The position numbers and the translations under genes were made by a program. Positions 1 to 8,290 of a stretch of DNA of 10,175 bases are shown here, piece after piece. The notes beneath the pieces were generated by a model. It was not told the origin of the DNA. It worked only from the letters and a program-made list of their open reading frames with translations, and did not search any database. The stretch comes from Scenedesmus sp. ARA3. Lineage: Eukaryota; Chlorophyta; Chlorophyceae; Sphaeropleales; Scenedesmaceae. The number at the start of each line of letters is the position of its first letter. Position 1 is the stretch's first letter. The stretch spans positions 1-10,175 of the forward strand of contig RWJK01000111.1 in the NCBI GenBank assembly GCA_004335835.1, in the 5' to 3' direction.

Positions 1-86
1 GCTGGACATGCGACTGGACGTGCACACACACCACCTGGACACGATTTGGTGCAACTGGACATGACTGGACATGCAACTGGACATCT
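1..86. repeat. Degenerate CTGGAC-type minisatellite at the left edge
   Basis: The hexamer CTGGAC occurs six times in the first 82 bases (starting at about 2, 13, 35, 54, 65 and 77). It is mostly followed by ATG, and the spacing varies from 11 to 22 nt. The best-preserved units are the last three (CTGGACATGA / CTGGACATGCAA / CTGGACATC). The array is cut by the window start, so its full length is unknown. No function can be assigned; it looks like a decaying tandem repeat. Confidence 0.7.
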
Positions 87-1203
87 CGGTGACCATAGTG
101 CACCGTCAAAGCTGTGTACCGCAGAAACGCTCGACTCGTAGCTGTGAAAGCACTCGAGAACGAACAAGTCAATCTAGATGATACGTGAGTTGATCGGCTG
201 TCGCGCTGATCCGCCCGTGAGTCTACAGCTTTTACTAATTCGCCCGCATCTGTCACTCTATTGCGTCGGGGGTTCTTGCGATGTTCCCTGTGCACGATGA
301 TCAGCAAACAAAGCAATGAACATCATTCACAGCTGTAAAACAAATAAGCACGTTTCTGCGCTGGTGCTAGACACTCTCCTGCGCAGCTGCTGCTCAGCGA
401 GCTGCTAGCAGTGCTGGACCAACAGGCCGACTGGGTGCTCATGAGCAGCTGATGATCATCAGCACGTGACTTGAGGCGTACGTCTGCTGCACTTGAAACC
501 CGGCTGCAGCACGCTTTCGTTCGGCTAGCCCAGATAAAGACCAACGCTAGGCACATCCCCAAAGTAAATCTTGTGTCCCACCAGCACTCCCCTAGGGCTG
601 TTGACTGGTCAACAGCCTTATCACCCCCCTGTGTGGCACGGTGCCAGCGCATGATGCATGGTGACGTGTGATGAAAAGTATGACACAACTGCTTTCTATT
701 GCTCGCAGCAGCTTTGTGGGTGGAATGTTGTTGATGCTCACTCTGTCGCCCATTGCCAGTGCACTTGTGGCCACGGGTCACCAGCACCAATGCAAACAGG
801 ACAGCATGCAAATCAGCACAGTTACATGAACACTATACAATTAAACAGCCGTTTTTGTGTTGCTTGTGCTCCTTCTGGCGATGCGGCTGGTGTTTTGGTG
901 TTTACGATTTGCTGCGATTTGAACCTCCCGCTTTTTCCCTTCCCGGCTGAACATGCCGGCTACACCCAGGCTGCAGGCGTGACCTCGCACTGTGTAATAT
1001 ATTCGTCGACAGAAGTCGAACCACCCACCCTTAAAGCCCTTCCCGCTTCAGCTTTGTGGCGAGAATTGTGATACTCGTCTTAGGCGCTGCTGTTCTGCCT
1101 CCTAGACGCTTCAAATAATAGTTTTGTGTGTAAGTCAGTGATCAAGCGATCATCACGCTTTCATCTAGCAGTGTAGGCGTCACCACTCGGCACCAGGGAC
1201 AAA
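87..1203. other. Non-coding upstream region with probable promoter and 5' UTR of gene 1
   Basis: No convincing gene is seen here. The open frames present either lack an ATG start or have odd Cys/His-rich composition without splice or codon support. The last ~200 bases probably hold the core promoter and 5' UTR of the gene starting at 1204. An AT-rich stretch (TAATATATT, about 995-1003) and TTAAAG near 1030 are the only TATA-like elements, and a TGTAA (993-997) overlaps the first of these. A short inverted repeat TGATC-AAGC-GATCA lies at about 1139-1153. Transcription start and promoter elements are inferred from position only. Confidence 0.45.
596..617. repeat. Near-perfect 22-bp palindrome
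   Basis: Arms GGCTGTTGAC and GTCAACAGCC are exact reverse complements of 10 bp around a 2-nt centre (TG). The inner core GTTGAC-TG-GTCAAC resembles a symmetrical binding site for a dimeric DNA-binding protein, or a cruciform/hairpin-forming element. It lies about 590 bp upstream of the gene 1 start codon. There is no U-tract, and nothing marks it as a terminator. Confidence 0.7.
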
Positions 1204-4200
1204 ATGGGCAGCAACCGGACTGGACGCAAGCGGTCTTCCAAGGCCAGTGCCATGGTCGGTGCTACTCCTATGTCGGACGGCCTCACTGACTTGATCCACG
1301 GCACAAGCCTTGCGGCTGCTGGCAGGGACCTGGACAGGGGCAAGGACCCCAGGGAGCTGTCAAAGGTGTCTGTTGGCAACTTCTTCACTGCTGTGCCGCG
1401 TACTGCCGTGCTCAACGATGATGAAAACGCCCCAGACACCTTCAAGCACAATGACGCTGCCCCACCTGGCCTGGGGGAGATATCTGGAGGTGAGCAGCGC
1501 CGCCGCCAGCAGCAGGGGCGCAGCTGCTGTCAGCACGCTACCAGCATGCTTGACCGGCAGCAGTCTGTGCTCATGTTAGACTGCATTGCCTCCACTGGGT
1601 GAGAGTTGTGGAAACACCCGGCTTGCACAGCACACAAATCTTGTCAGAGGCACAGCAGTGCCAGAAGCGACACCATGGAGTGTGTCTGGCCGGCTGTTGA
1701 ATTGTGCTGAGCCGGGCACATATTAGGTTAAACTGCGCAACCGGAGACTGAATGTTACTTGCATTCATCGCACTCAAATGGTGTGTATGCATCATGTCAA
1801 GTTTGACAAGACAAGGTGTGAAGTTCGTGCATGACACGACCAAACCAAATTTCTGGTGGCACATGCATTGCAGTCACATCCTGATGCTCTGCTCTGCCCC
1901 CAACCTCACACACCTCTTCTTGCTGTGGCCCTGCTGCTCCTGGTCTGCCCCCCCGCTGCTCTCCCTCCGCGCGCATCCAGTCATGTGGGCCAAGACTGCC
2001 GCCAGCAAGGGCGGCGCGCGCGACCCTGCTGCTGCGCCCGCCAACCGCCTGGGCCACATCCTGTCTGACATGGCTGAGCTTGAGGCGGGCGGCGCTGACG
2101 CTGCACTGATGAGCGCGCAGGGCTTCAGGGCGTACGCGCAGGAGGGCATCTGGGTGAGCTGAAGGACAGACGATTGTGGCCCTGCTGCTGCTGCTGCTGC
2201 TGCTGCTGGCTGCGGTGCAGTGCTTGTTACGCATCAGCCATGTGCGCGCGGGTGCCTGCGAGCTGGGCTGCCTGCTGGTGTGTATGGTTGGGCATGCTGG
2301 CTTGCTTAGCCAGGCTGTAACAAGGCATCCTGCAGGCAGGTGTGCAGTGAGTGCCAGATGTATGGGCTGTGGCTGCATGCATGCACTCACTGCTTGCCTG
2401 CCTGCCTGCTCCTCTACCCATATACATCTGTAACATCTTCTGCTTGCTTGCGCACGCTGGCGCTGACGACCCCACGGCTAGAGACGAGGCTCTGCAGCAG
2501 CCCTCCCACACACTTGGGTTGAGCTCGCTTTATGCCGCTGCCAAACCCCACCTGATGCCCAGCCCATCTTGCCAGATACACGCGCCCAAAGGGTTGTTTG
2601 TACACATGCACACCAGCTCACTGCCTGCCTGCCTGCCTGTCCTGCCGCCTATGCCTGGTCACTGCCTGCTATATTCCGTACCACCACCTCCAGGGCGTGC
2701 GTGCGGCTGGCGAGGCTGACGACGCCCCTCTGGATGAGAGTGATGCGCTGCAGGTGGCTGCACGCATGCGGCTGCTGTGGGGGCACTGGCGCAAGCTCAG
2801 CGAGCAGCAGCAGCGCGCCTGGGGCGACAAGCAGCTGGGTGAGTGGGGCTGTGCTTGTGTGGGGCTGCGCTCGTTATGCAAGGATGATTGCTGGTAGTGA
2901 GGCAGGGGGCACGCAGATCTGCTGCAGCTGCTTGATGTTGCAACAAAGATCAATGCATCTGCGTTTGGTCTCACAGCTCATCACAGGCGTCAACACTGTG
3001 CACAATACATGCCAGCGCCATGCTGCCATGCTCACCCCGCCTCCCCACACCTCAACCGCCAGCCCTTGACACTTCGCGTGTGTTGCTGCTGCGCGCTGCG
3101 CCCTTCATCACTCCCATCACTCCCCATCCCACCCATCCTCGCGAATCTCTCCCATTCCTCCCACCACGTAGCCTCCGAGGCCGCAGCCACAGTGCAGCGC
3201 GGCAAGCAGGCCGCCCACCCCAGCAGCAAGCCCAAGGGCCGCCGCCCCGGCTCTGCTGCTGCAGGCCCCAGCCACGCCGCCGCAGACATTGATGCGCTGC
3301 CCAGCCACCAGCGTGCCCGCAAGGGTGCTGCCAAGGCCAAGGCCAGGGCAGCAGCAGCAGAGGGGGATGAACTGGATGCAGAGTACAGGCGCGCTGAGGC
3401 GATGCGCAGCAGCAACCTGGCGCTGCTGGCTGAGATGCGGCTGTGGGAGGAGCAGGACCAGGAGGCTGAGGACGCCGCTGCTGCAGGAGTGGTGAGTAGA
3501 GCTGGCAGTGTCACATGCAGTGTGGTAGTTGGTTTCGCAGGGAGCGAGCGGAGGGAAGGGTGCAGCAGCTGCAGTGCACCGTTGTACAGCAAGGCACCAG
3601 CACATCATGCTTGCCCTTTCTCTTTGGCTTCTACAATGGTGTGTATGTGCTGGCGCGGGTGCATGTTGCCTGTTGCGGCTTGTTGCCTGCTGATATAGCC
3701 CACAACCTGTATCACAACACAAATGTTTGTGCTGCCTCTGCTGTGCTGCCTCACCTGTTAGACTGTGGAGCAGCTGCGTGAGCAGCGCGAGCAGGAGGAG
3801 GCAGACGCAGCTGCTGCAGCAGGTGCCGACCAGGGCCAGGCGGATGATGACCAGCAGCAGGAGGAGGAGCAGCAGGATGGTGCCGGCAAGCGCGGCAGGA
3901 AGCGCAAGGCGGCAGCTGCTGCAACAGCAGGTGAGCACGGCTGCAGGCAGGGGGACAGGCAACCATGCAGTAATAAATGGTGTGTAACGGCTGCTGCTGT
4001 GATGGGTCAAAGGCTGCTGATCTTTCCTTTGGAGTAGCAGAGCGCCAGCTTGTGTGCGTGCTGCTGGTTTTGACATGAGATGCTACTTGCTGTCATTAAG
4101 CTGCTGTGATAAGGTGCCTGCATTTGCAGGACAGCTGGCTGCAGTATGGTTACTACCATGCACTTCTGCCGTTGCTGTGCCTAACCCACCTCACTGCTGT

Positions 4201-6124
4201 CGCTGTGTCACTGCTATCGCTGTGTCACCGCTGCAGGGCGCAGCCGCCGCAGCGCAGCAGCTGCAGAGGAGGATGCATCAGAGGAGGAGGAGCAGCAGCA
4301 GCAGCGCGCACCGCAGGCCAAGCGTGTCAAGGGCACCAAGGCTGCTCAGCGCAAGGCTGTCAAGGCAGCAGCACGCAAGCCTGCTGCTGCTGATGTTGAT
4401 GACAGCGACGCAGATGAGCCTGCTGCTGCTGCTGCTGGCCCCAGCAAGGCTGCTGCCAAGTCAAAGAGCGGCAAGGCTGCTGCTGCTGCTGCTGCTGGCA
4501 GCAGCAGGCGGGCTGCAGCCAAGGGCCGGAAGCCGGAGGGCCTTGCGTATGTGGAGAGTGAGGAGGAGAGTGAGGAGGAGGATGCTGTGGGGGATGAGGA
4601 GATGGCTGAGATGGCTGCTGCGCTGTCTGAGGGCGACGACTCTGACGCAGACGCGAGCTCTGGAGAGGGTGAGCAGGGTGCTGCGGCTGAACGCTGTGGT
4701 GACTGTGGCGGGGAGTGACTGACTGCCTGGCTGGCTGGCTGGCTGGCTTGAGTGGGTTGATTGCCTGTAGCTTCATCATCAGCTGACTGTACGTGCTGTC
4801 ACAGCCGGTTCCTGTGGGCTGCTTGACAATGCTACGCATCTATCCCCTCGATCTACAAAGCTCTGCGGGTGCGCCTTTGTTGAATCTTGCTGCTGCTGCT
4901 GCTGCTGCTGCTGCAGATGATGAGGTTGAGGAAGAGGAGGAGCAGCAGGCACAGCCCAAGAGCAAGAAGCAGCCGGCTGGTGCGGCAGCTGGCAAGGCCC
5001 GCAGCAACCCCAGCCTGGCTGCAGCGCGCGCAGAGGCTGAGGCTGCACGCAAGGCGGCACAGGCAGCGGCAGCCGCCGCCACAGCTGCTGCTGCTGCAGC
5101 GCAGGCCCAGGCTGCTGCTGCTGAGGCTGCTGCTGCCCAGCTGGCTGCTGCCGAGGAGGCTGCTGCTGGCAAGGGCAAGGACAAGGCTGGCAGGCCCGGC
5201 AGCAGCAAGAAGGCAGCAGCAGCAGCAGACAAGAAGGTGAGCTGAACAGCAGCTCTGCGATAGATCATGGATGACAGGCCCTTGTCCTGCTGACCGCAAG
5301 TTGCGCAACACCCTCTCCACTGCTTGCGCCAGCACATGCTTGCGTACATTGCTGGCAAGTACAGGTGCATGCGTTTCCGCGTGGCGAAACCTGCGTGTGA
5401 CCACATGCTGTGTGTGTTGTTTGCTGCTGCAGGCCACAGCCAAGCCTTCAGAGGAGGGCAGCAAGAAGCGCCGCGCAGCAGCAGCAGATGAGGAAGATGA
5501 GCCAGAGCCTGCTGCTTCTGGCAAGGCACGCAAGCAGTCTGCCGGCAAGCCTGCGGCCACCGCAGGCCCGCAGCAGCAGTCGCCGCGCCGCAGCGGGCGC
5601 AGCCAGCGCAGGGAGGGAGAGGCTGACGAGGACGGGCCGGCAGTCAGCGGCGCAGGTGTGTGCGCCACATCAGTGAGCTGCTGTATCGCTCCTGCAGCAC
5701 AAGCGCATGCGTGCTGCGCACATGCATGGCACCCGCGTTTGCAGCCTCACACATCTGCAGGATTGTGGATGTGGCTGGTAACACACCATTGAGTAGCTCA
5801 CCTCTCTGCTGCTGCTGCTGTTGCTGCTGCTGGCTGCTGCAGGCCCCTCCTCTGCGGTGCGCCGCGGGCGCTCTGCTGCCGTGGGCGGCGCGCTGGCTGC
5901 GCAGCACGAGAAGCACATCGAGCTGCTGGAGGACGCGCTCTTCAGCAACACGCGCCGCAAGAGGTGCGCCGCGGCAGCTTGCGCCTGTGTTTGTGCAACT
6001 TGTGATGATTGCACCATATGTGTTAGCAAGCAAACTCAAGTCAAACAGTGACAGCTAGACAGCTCGGTGCATTGCAGGCACACGCGGTTTGTGTCACAGT
6101 GCAGTGTTGCTGAACACGCTTTCT

Positions 6125-6158
<34 letters not shown>

Positions 6159-6274
6159 CGCTGTTTGCTTCCTGCAGCACTGGCCGTGCCGACAGCCCTG
6201 GCCTGGTGGCGCTGGCTGCTGCAGCAGCAGCGCAGGGTGCGCGCCCCAGCAGGCTGGGCAGGAGCAAGAAGTGA
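1204..6274 (+). CDS. Ten-exon gene: HMG-box-like, Ala/Lys/Glu-rich putative nuclear chromatin protein (761 aa)
   Basis: Exons: 1204-1489, 1981-2153, 2694-2838, 3172-3491, 3762-3930, 4237-4668, 4917-5236, 5433-5655, 5843-5963, 6178-6274. The joined length is 2286 nt, exactly 762 codons with TGA. All nine introns are GT-AG and all phases match (1,0,1,0,1,1,0,1,2), which is the main support. Seven donors are GTGAGC/GTGAGT; introns 8 and 9 use GTGTGT and GTGCGC. The ATG at 1204 (ACAAAATGG context) follows an in-frame TAG at 1174. Residues ~143-210 resemble an HMG box. Residues 259-308 form a Glu/Ala-rich predicted helix. KRGRKRK (351-357) and RRKRS (726-730) are NLS-like. Residues 365-620 are Lys/Ala-rich, H1-tail-like, with acidic SEEE/SDAD clusters of CK2 type. 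Gly-Arg-(Arg/Lys)-Pro and AGRP pieces weakly recall AT-hooks. A nuclear, DNA- or RNA-associated role is inferred; no specific family is assigned. No TGTAA signal follows within 1.6 kb and the stop overlaps a GTGAGC donor, so the 3' end may be longer. Confidence 0.82.
2182..2208. repeat. (CTG)9 microsatellite in intron 2 of gene 1
   Basis: Nine uninterrupted CTG units begin 28 nt after the intron 2 donor. Unlike the arrays in introns 6, 8 and 9, this one sits at the 5' end of its intron. Confidence 0.9.
2440..2500 (+). repeat. Decayed duplicate of the start of exon 3 inside intron 2
   Basis: The stretch GCTGGCGCTGACGAC...GACGAGGCTCTGCAG (about 2457-2499) parallels GCTGGCGAGGCTGACGAC...GATGCGCTGCAG in exon 3 (about 2707-2753). 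Each copy is preceded by a CTCACTG + (CCTG)n block (2385-2410 and 2617-2640). Translated, AGADDPTARDEALQ resembles AGEADDAPLDESDALQ of exon 3. The intron copy lacks a usable 3' splice site directly before it and has small gaps. It therefore looks like an old tandem duplication of about 250 bp that has lost exon function. I compared the copies by eye only. Confidence 0.45.
4727..4748. repeat. (CTGG)5 microsatellite in intron 6 of gene 1
   Basis: Five tandem CTGG units plus CT, between the intron 6 donor (4669) and the CTG array at the 3' end of the same intron. Related CCTG runs occur in intron 2 (about 2397-2410 and 2622-2640). Confidence 0.85.
4888..4914. repeat. (TGC)9 array abutting the 3' splice site of intron 6
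   Basis: Nine TGC units run directly into the acceptor CAG (4914-4916) of exon 7, in the place where a pyrimidine tract would be expected. Units differ by 3 nt, so repeat-length change would not alter frame. If read through, the array would encode poly-Ala in the frame of exon 7. Confidence 0.9.
5807..5842. repeat. Interrupted (TGC)n array at the 3' end of intron 8
   Basis: TGC units with two interruptions (TGTTGC, TGGC) fill the last 36 nt of intron 8 and end in the acceptor CAG (5840-5842). This is the same arrangement as introns 6 and 9. Confidence 0.8.
6126..6155. repeat. (TGC)10 array near the 3' end of intron 9
   Basis: Ten TGC units precede TGTCGCTGTTTGCTTCCTGCAG, the acceptor region of exon 10 (CAG at 6175-6177). 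The array is about 20 nt from the splice site, overlapping the zone where a branch point would be expected. Confidence 0.9.
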
Positions 6275-8290
6275 GCAGGCCGCCATATGGCTTGCATGGG
6301 CAGCGCCTGCGTCTTCAACAGTTATGGAGCCTGCATCCCAATACATGGCCAGGAGCTGGCTAGGCAGCAAGAGGAGCAGCTCCTGCTGCATGGCTTGCCT
6401 GGGTGTGTATGTGTATGCTGCCAGCAGCTGTGCAGACGCCTGGAGGGTTGTGGTAGGAGTTGTGCGGATGTGCCAATGGGTTCAGAGTCTGTGTTGTGTG
6501 GCAGCACTGTCATTGCTGGGTAGGGGTGGTGAGCTGGCATGGCGTGCATTTCATGTTGCTGGGTGGCTTGTGGGAGCTGGTGGCAAGCGCACACATGTGC
6601 AATTGTTTGTGGTGCTGGTGGTGGTTGCGACATGTGGGTTTGCGCAGCCTTCAACGTGGCACCACAGGCGCTGCATTCATGGCACTGTGAGATGCTGTTC
6701 GCACCCCAAGCTGGGCAAGTGATTATCTCGAGCAGGCTGGGACAGTGTTGGCTGCATTTGCAAGCACTACACTGCACAACCATACAAAGGCTTCGCTGAT
6801 GCTGGGTGCTGCGCTGTGCTCATGCCCATCTTGATGTGGCAATTGTATACTGCACACTGACGGGCGAGGGCATGTTGCATATCCAGGGGGATACTAGCAA
6901 GCGGTTGTTCCTATACGGCACACCTTGACCCTGTTATTAGTTGTTTGACTTCAGCAAGTGCTTACAAATGATTACGCCTCTCATTGTGCTGGGGGCACAG
7001 CTTGGGCCTTGCACAAGTGATCCTTTGCAGCACCCTCAGGGCCTTGCTGGGTGCTGCACTCAATTACCATACAATCCGATTGTGGCTAATGGTCTTTCGT
7101 GATCTGCATGTTATGGATAAATCGGCTGTTGTGTAGGCTTTATATTATGCATCTTCGGCAGGTTTTGGCTGCCAATCTTGGTGGTATACGTCTGTGGCGT
7201 TCCTGGGTTGTGGCGCATGTGTTGCAGCGACATTTTCGCAATGCAGCAGGGCTCCATACGCCTGGCACTGTCTTGTGTTCTTGTGCCATTCAAAATGTGC
7301 ATCGGCACCTGCAATGCACGGTATACCACATGCCATGGGTGTTCGTGAATGCATGGTGCACAACATTCAATCAATCAAGTTGGCGTGTACAAGGTGCAAA
7401 CCTTGGTGTTCTGCCAGTAGCCAGGTGCCTGTCCCTGTCCTTGTACAAACTGTTGCCACAGCATATTCGATATTTTGCATCACTTTACCCGGACGAATAG
7501 AATGAGAACGGAGACTGTCGCCTTCCGACCAGCGTTATTTTTCGTGTTACACCGGCTCTTCCGACTCAAATAGCTCTGAAGTTTCAGAGGCTGTGACGGC
7601 ACGCAAGGACTCATTGCAATGTAGAGGCTGACCCACCTTTATAGCTGAACTTTGAGCGCGCGAGGCGCAGGCATTGGAGAGCGTCGAGGAGCAGTAACAG
7701 TCTCTGCATACGTCGTATCAGGGCAAAGACGCTGCCTCGTAAGTTATCCAGCATTGTGATTCTGCACTTGTGCAAATTACGACGTCCAGTTCTATCATCA
7801 TCGCCAGGTTCAATGGCTTCTGGTGTTTTGGGTTGTGGGTTTTGACTTTGCCAGAGTTTGCAGGCGGGTGTTTCCACATAGCGCGTCACGAAAAGATACT
7901 GCTCAATGTGAAAAATGTAATGAAGTGCCTCGTAAGGGCTGGGAGGGGTGGGAGGGTGGTCGGATGGCTTCATACCAGGCAACAACTGTGACAGCTGCGG
8001 TAGCTCAGCACTTGCACCGAGATGGCGCGTGCCTCGCACACAAGCAAGGTAACAATCGTCCGGGATAAGGAGTGGAAGACTCCCTAATTCAGCAGCAGTG
8101 GTTCTATCCGCAGGACCACTTTGTTGTTTTGGAACGGTGTCTGTAACATGTTTTAAAAAATGCCGGACTGTCTGGTGCAAGACCACGCGCAGTCGATTTC
8201 AGATGCTCTCAACTTAAAGCAGAGCACGTGTCCTGGTTTGAGTGATGCTTTGTCAGCGGGGCTCTGTAATCAAGCAGTGCGTCAGACACT
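6275..8290. other. Two-kb spacer: 3' UTR of gene 1, then no convincing gene
   Basis: The first part is TG/GT-rich and presumably includes the gene 1 3' UTR, or further exons if the annotated stop is not the real end. After about 6830 the sequence becomes visibly less G+C-rich. No TGTAA pentamer, the usual green-algal polyadenylation signal, occurs from 6275 to 7914 on the plus strand. The first is at about 7917-7921, with others near 8143 and 8265. Open frames exist (for example 7099-7500 plus, 7611-8186 minus), but they lack a recognisable domain, a good ATG start, or splice support. A G-quadruplex motif lies at 7936-7956. The last ~100 nt before 8291 are the likely 5' flank of gene 2. Confidence 0.55.
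7936..7956 (+). promoter_or_regulatory. Five-tract G-quadruplex motif
   Basis: GGGCTGGGAGGGGTGGGAGGG has five G-tracts of 3-4 with loops of 1-2 nt, a strong intramolecular quadruplex pattern on the plus strand. It is 335 bp upstream of the proposed ATG of gene 2, in otherwise G-poor surroundings. A regulatory role in the gene 2 promoter is inference from position; the motif itself is seen directly. Confidence 0.6.

Larger units (their letters stand above)
2121..3197 (+). other. HMG-box-like domain split over exons 2, 3 and 4 of gene 1
   Basis: Residues ~143-210 of the spliced product fit the HMG-box layout. Helix 1 is GFRAYAQEGIWGVRA, with aromatic Phe144 and Tyr147 where the family has aromatics. 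A short acidic linker follows. Helix 2 runs VAARMRLLWGHW (174-185). Then comes RKLS and a third helix beginning near EQQQRAW, continuing across the exon 3/4 junction into ASEAAATV. Trp185 and Trp196 are 11 residues apart, the same spacing as the conserved Trp and the Tyr/Phe in classical boxes (W-x10-Y). The usual Pro-Lys-Arg-Pro lead-in is absent and Trp replaces Tyr, so this is a divergent box at best. A Trp-containing helical bundle that is not an HMG box is the alternative. Confidence 0.42.

Noticed and set aside
323..811. 162-residue minus-strand open frame upstream of gene 1
   Set aside because: It opens with a non-ATG codon (TTG), overlaps other open frames, has Ser/Cys/His-rich composition typical of antisense GC-rich DNA, and contains no domain I recognise.
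658..1071. 137-residue plus-strand ATG frame just before gene 1
   Set aside because: It is Cys-rich without a pattern, ends 133 nt before the gene 1 start, and has no splice or domain support. It is more likely chance in promoter DNA.
3117..4076. 319-residue minus-strand open frame rich in Leu, Cys, Ser and Ala
   Set aside because: It is the antisense shadow of exons 4 and 5 of gene 1, whose CAG/GAG/GCC triplets read as Leu/Cys/Ser-rich sequence on the other strand.
4118..4131. Palindrome CCTGCATTTGCAGG in intron 5
   Set aside because: The 6-bp arms are short, and the sequence is rich in TGCA/CTGCAG motifs, so chance is likely.
4840..5668. Two long overlapping minus-strand frames with poly-Ala and poly-Ser runs
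   Set aside because: They are antisense of exons 7 and 8 of gene 1; the repeats come from the triplet composition, and two different frames look equally open.
6209..6225. GCTGCTGCAGCAGC palindromes (also near 8761-8774) as structured elements
   Set aside because: They arise naturally where CTG and CAG runs meet in this repeat-rich sequence.
6165..6722. 185-residue plus-strand frame over the gene 1 terminus
   Set aside because: It is out of frame with exon 10, is Val/Gly/Trp/Cys-rich because of TG-rich DNA, and lacks an ATG near a sensible start.
7099..7500. 133-residue plus-strand frame in the spacer
   Set aside because: It has no domain, no adjacent splice sites and no TGTAA after it. The composition is odd, and it could be 3' UTR or spacer.
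8000..8070. tRNA-like stretch (GCGGTAGCTCAGC resembles a tRNA A box)
   Set aside because: There is no GGTTCGANTCC-type B box downstream and no cloverleaf pairing that I could build.
7611..8186. 191-residue minus-strand frame, with a minus-strand TGTAA at 7547-7551 downstream of its stop
   Set aside because: The frame opens with GTG and its first ATG is at residue 72. The TGTAA position is suggestive, but there is no domain and no clear upstream exon. I keep it as a candidate only if minus-strand transcripts exist.
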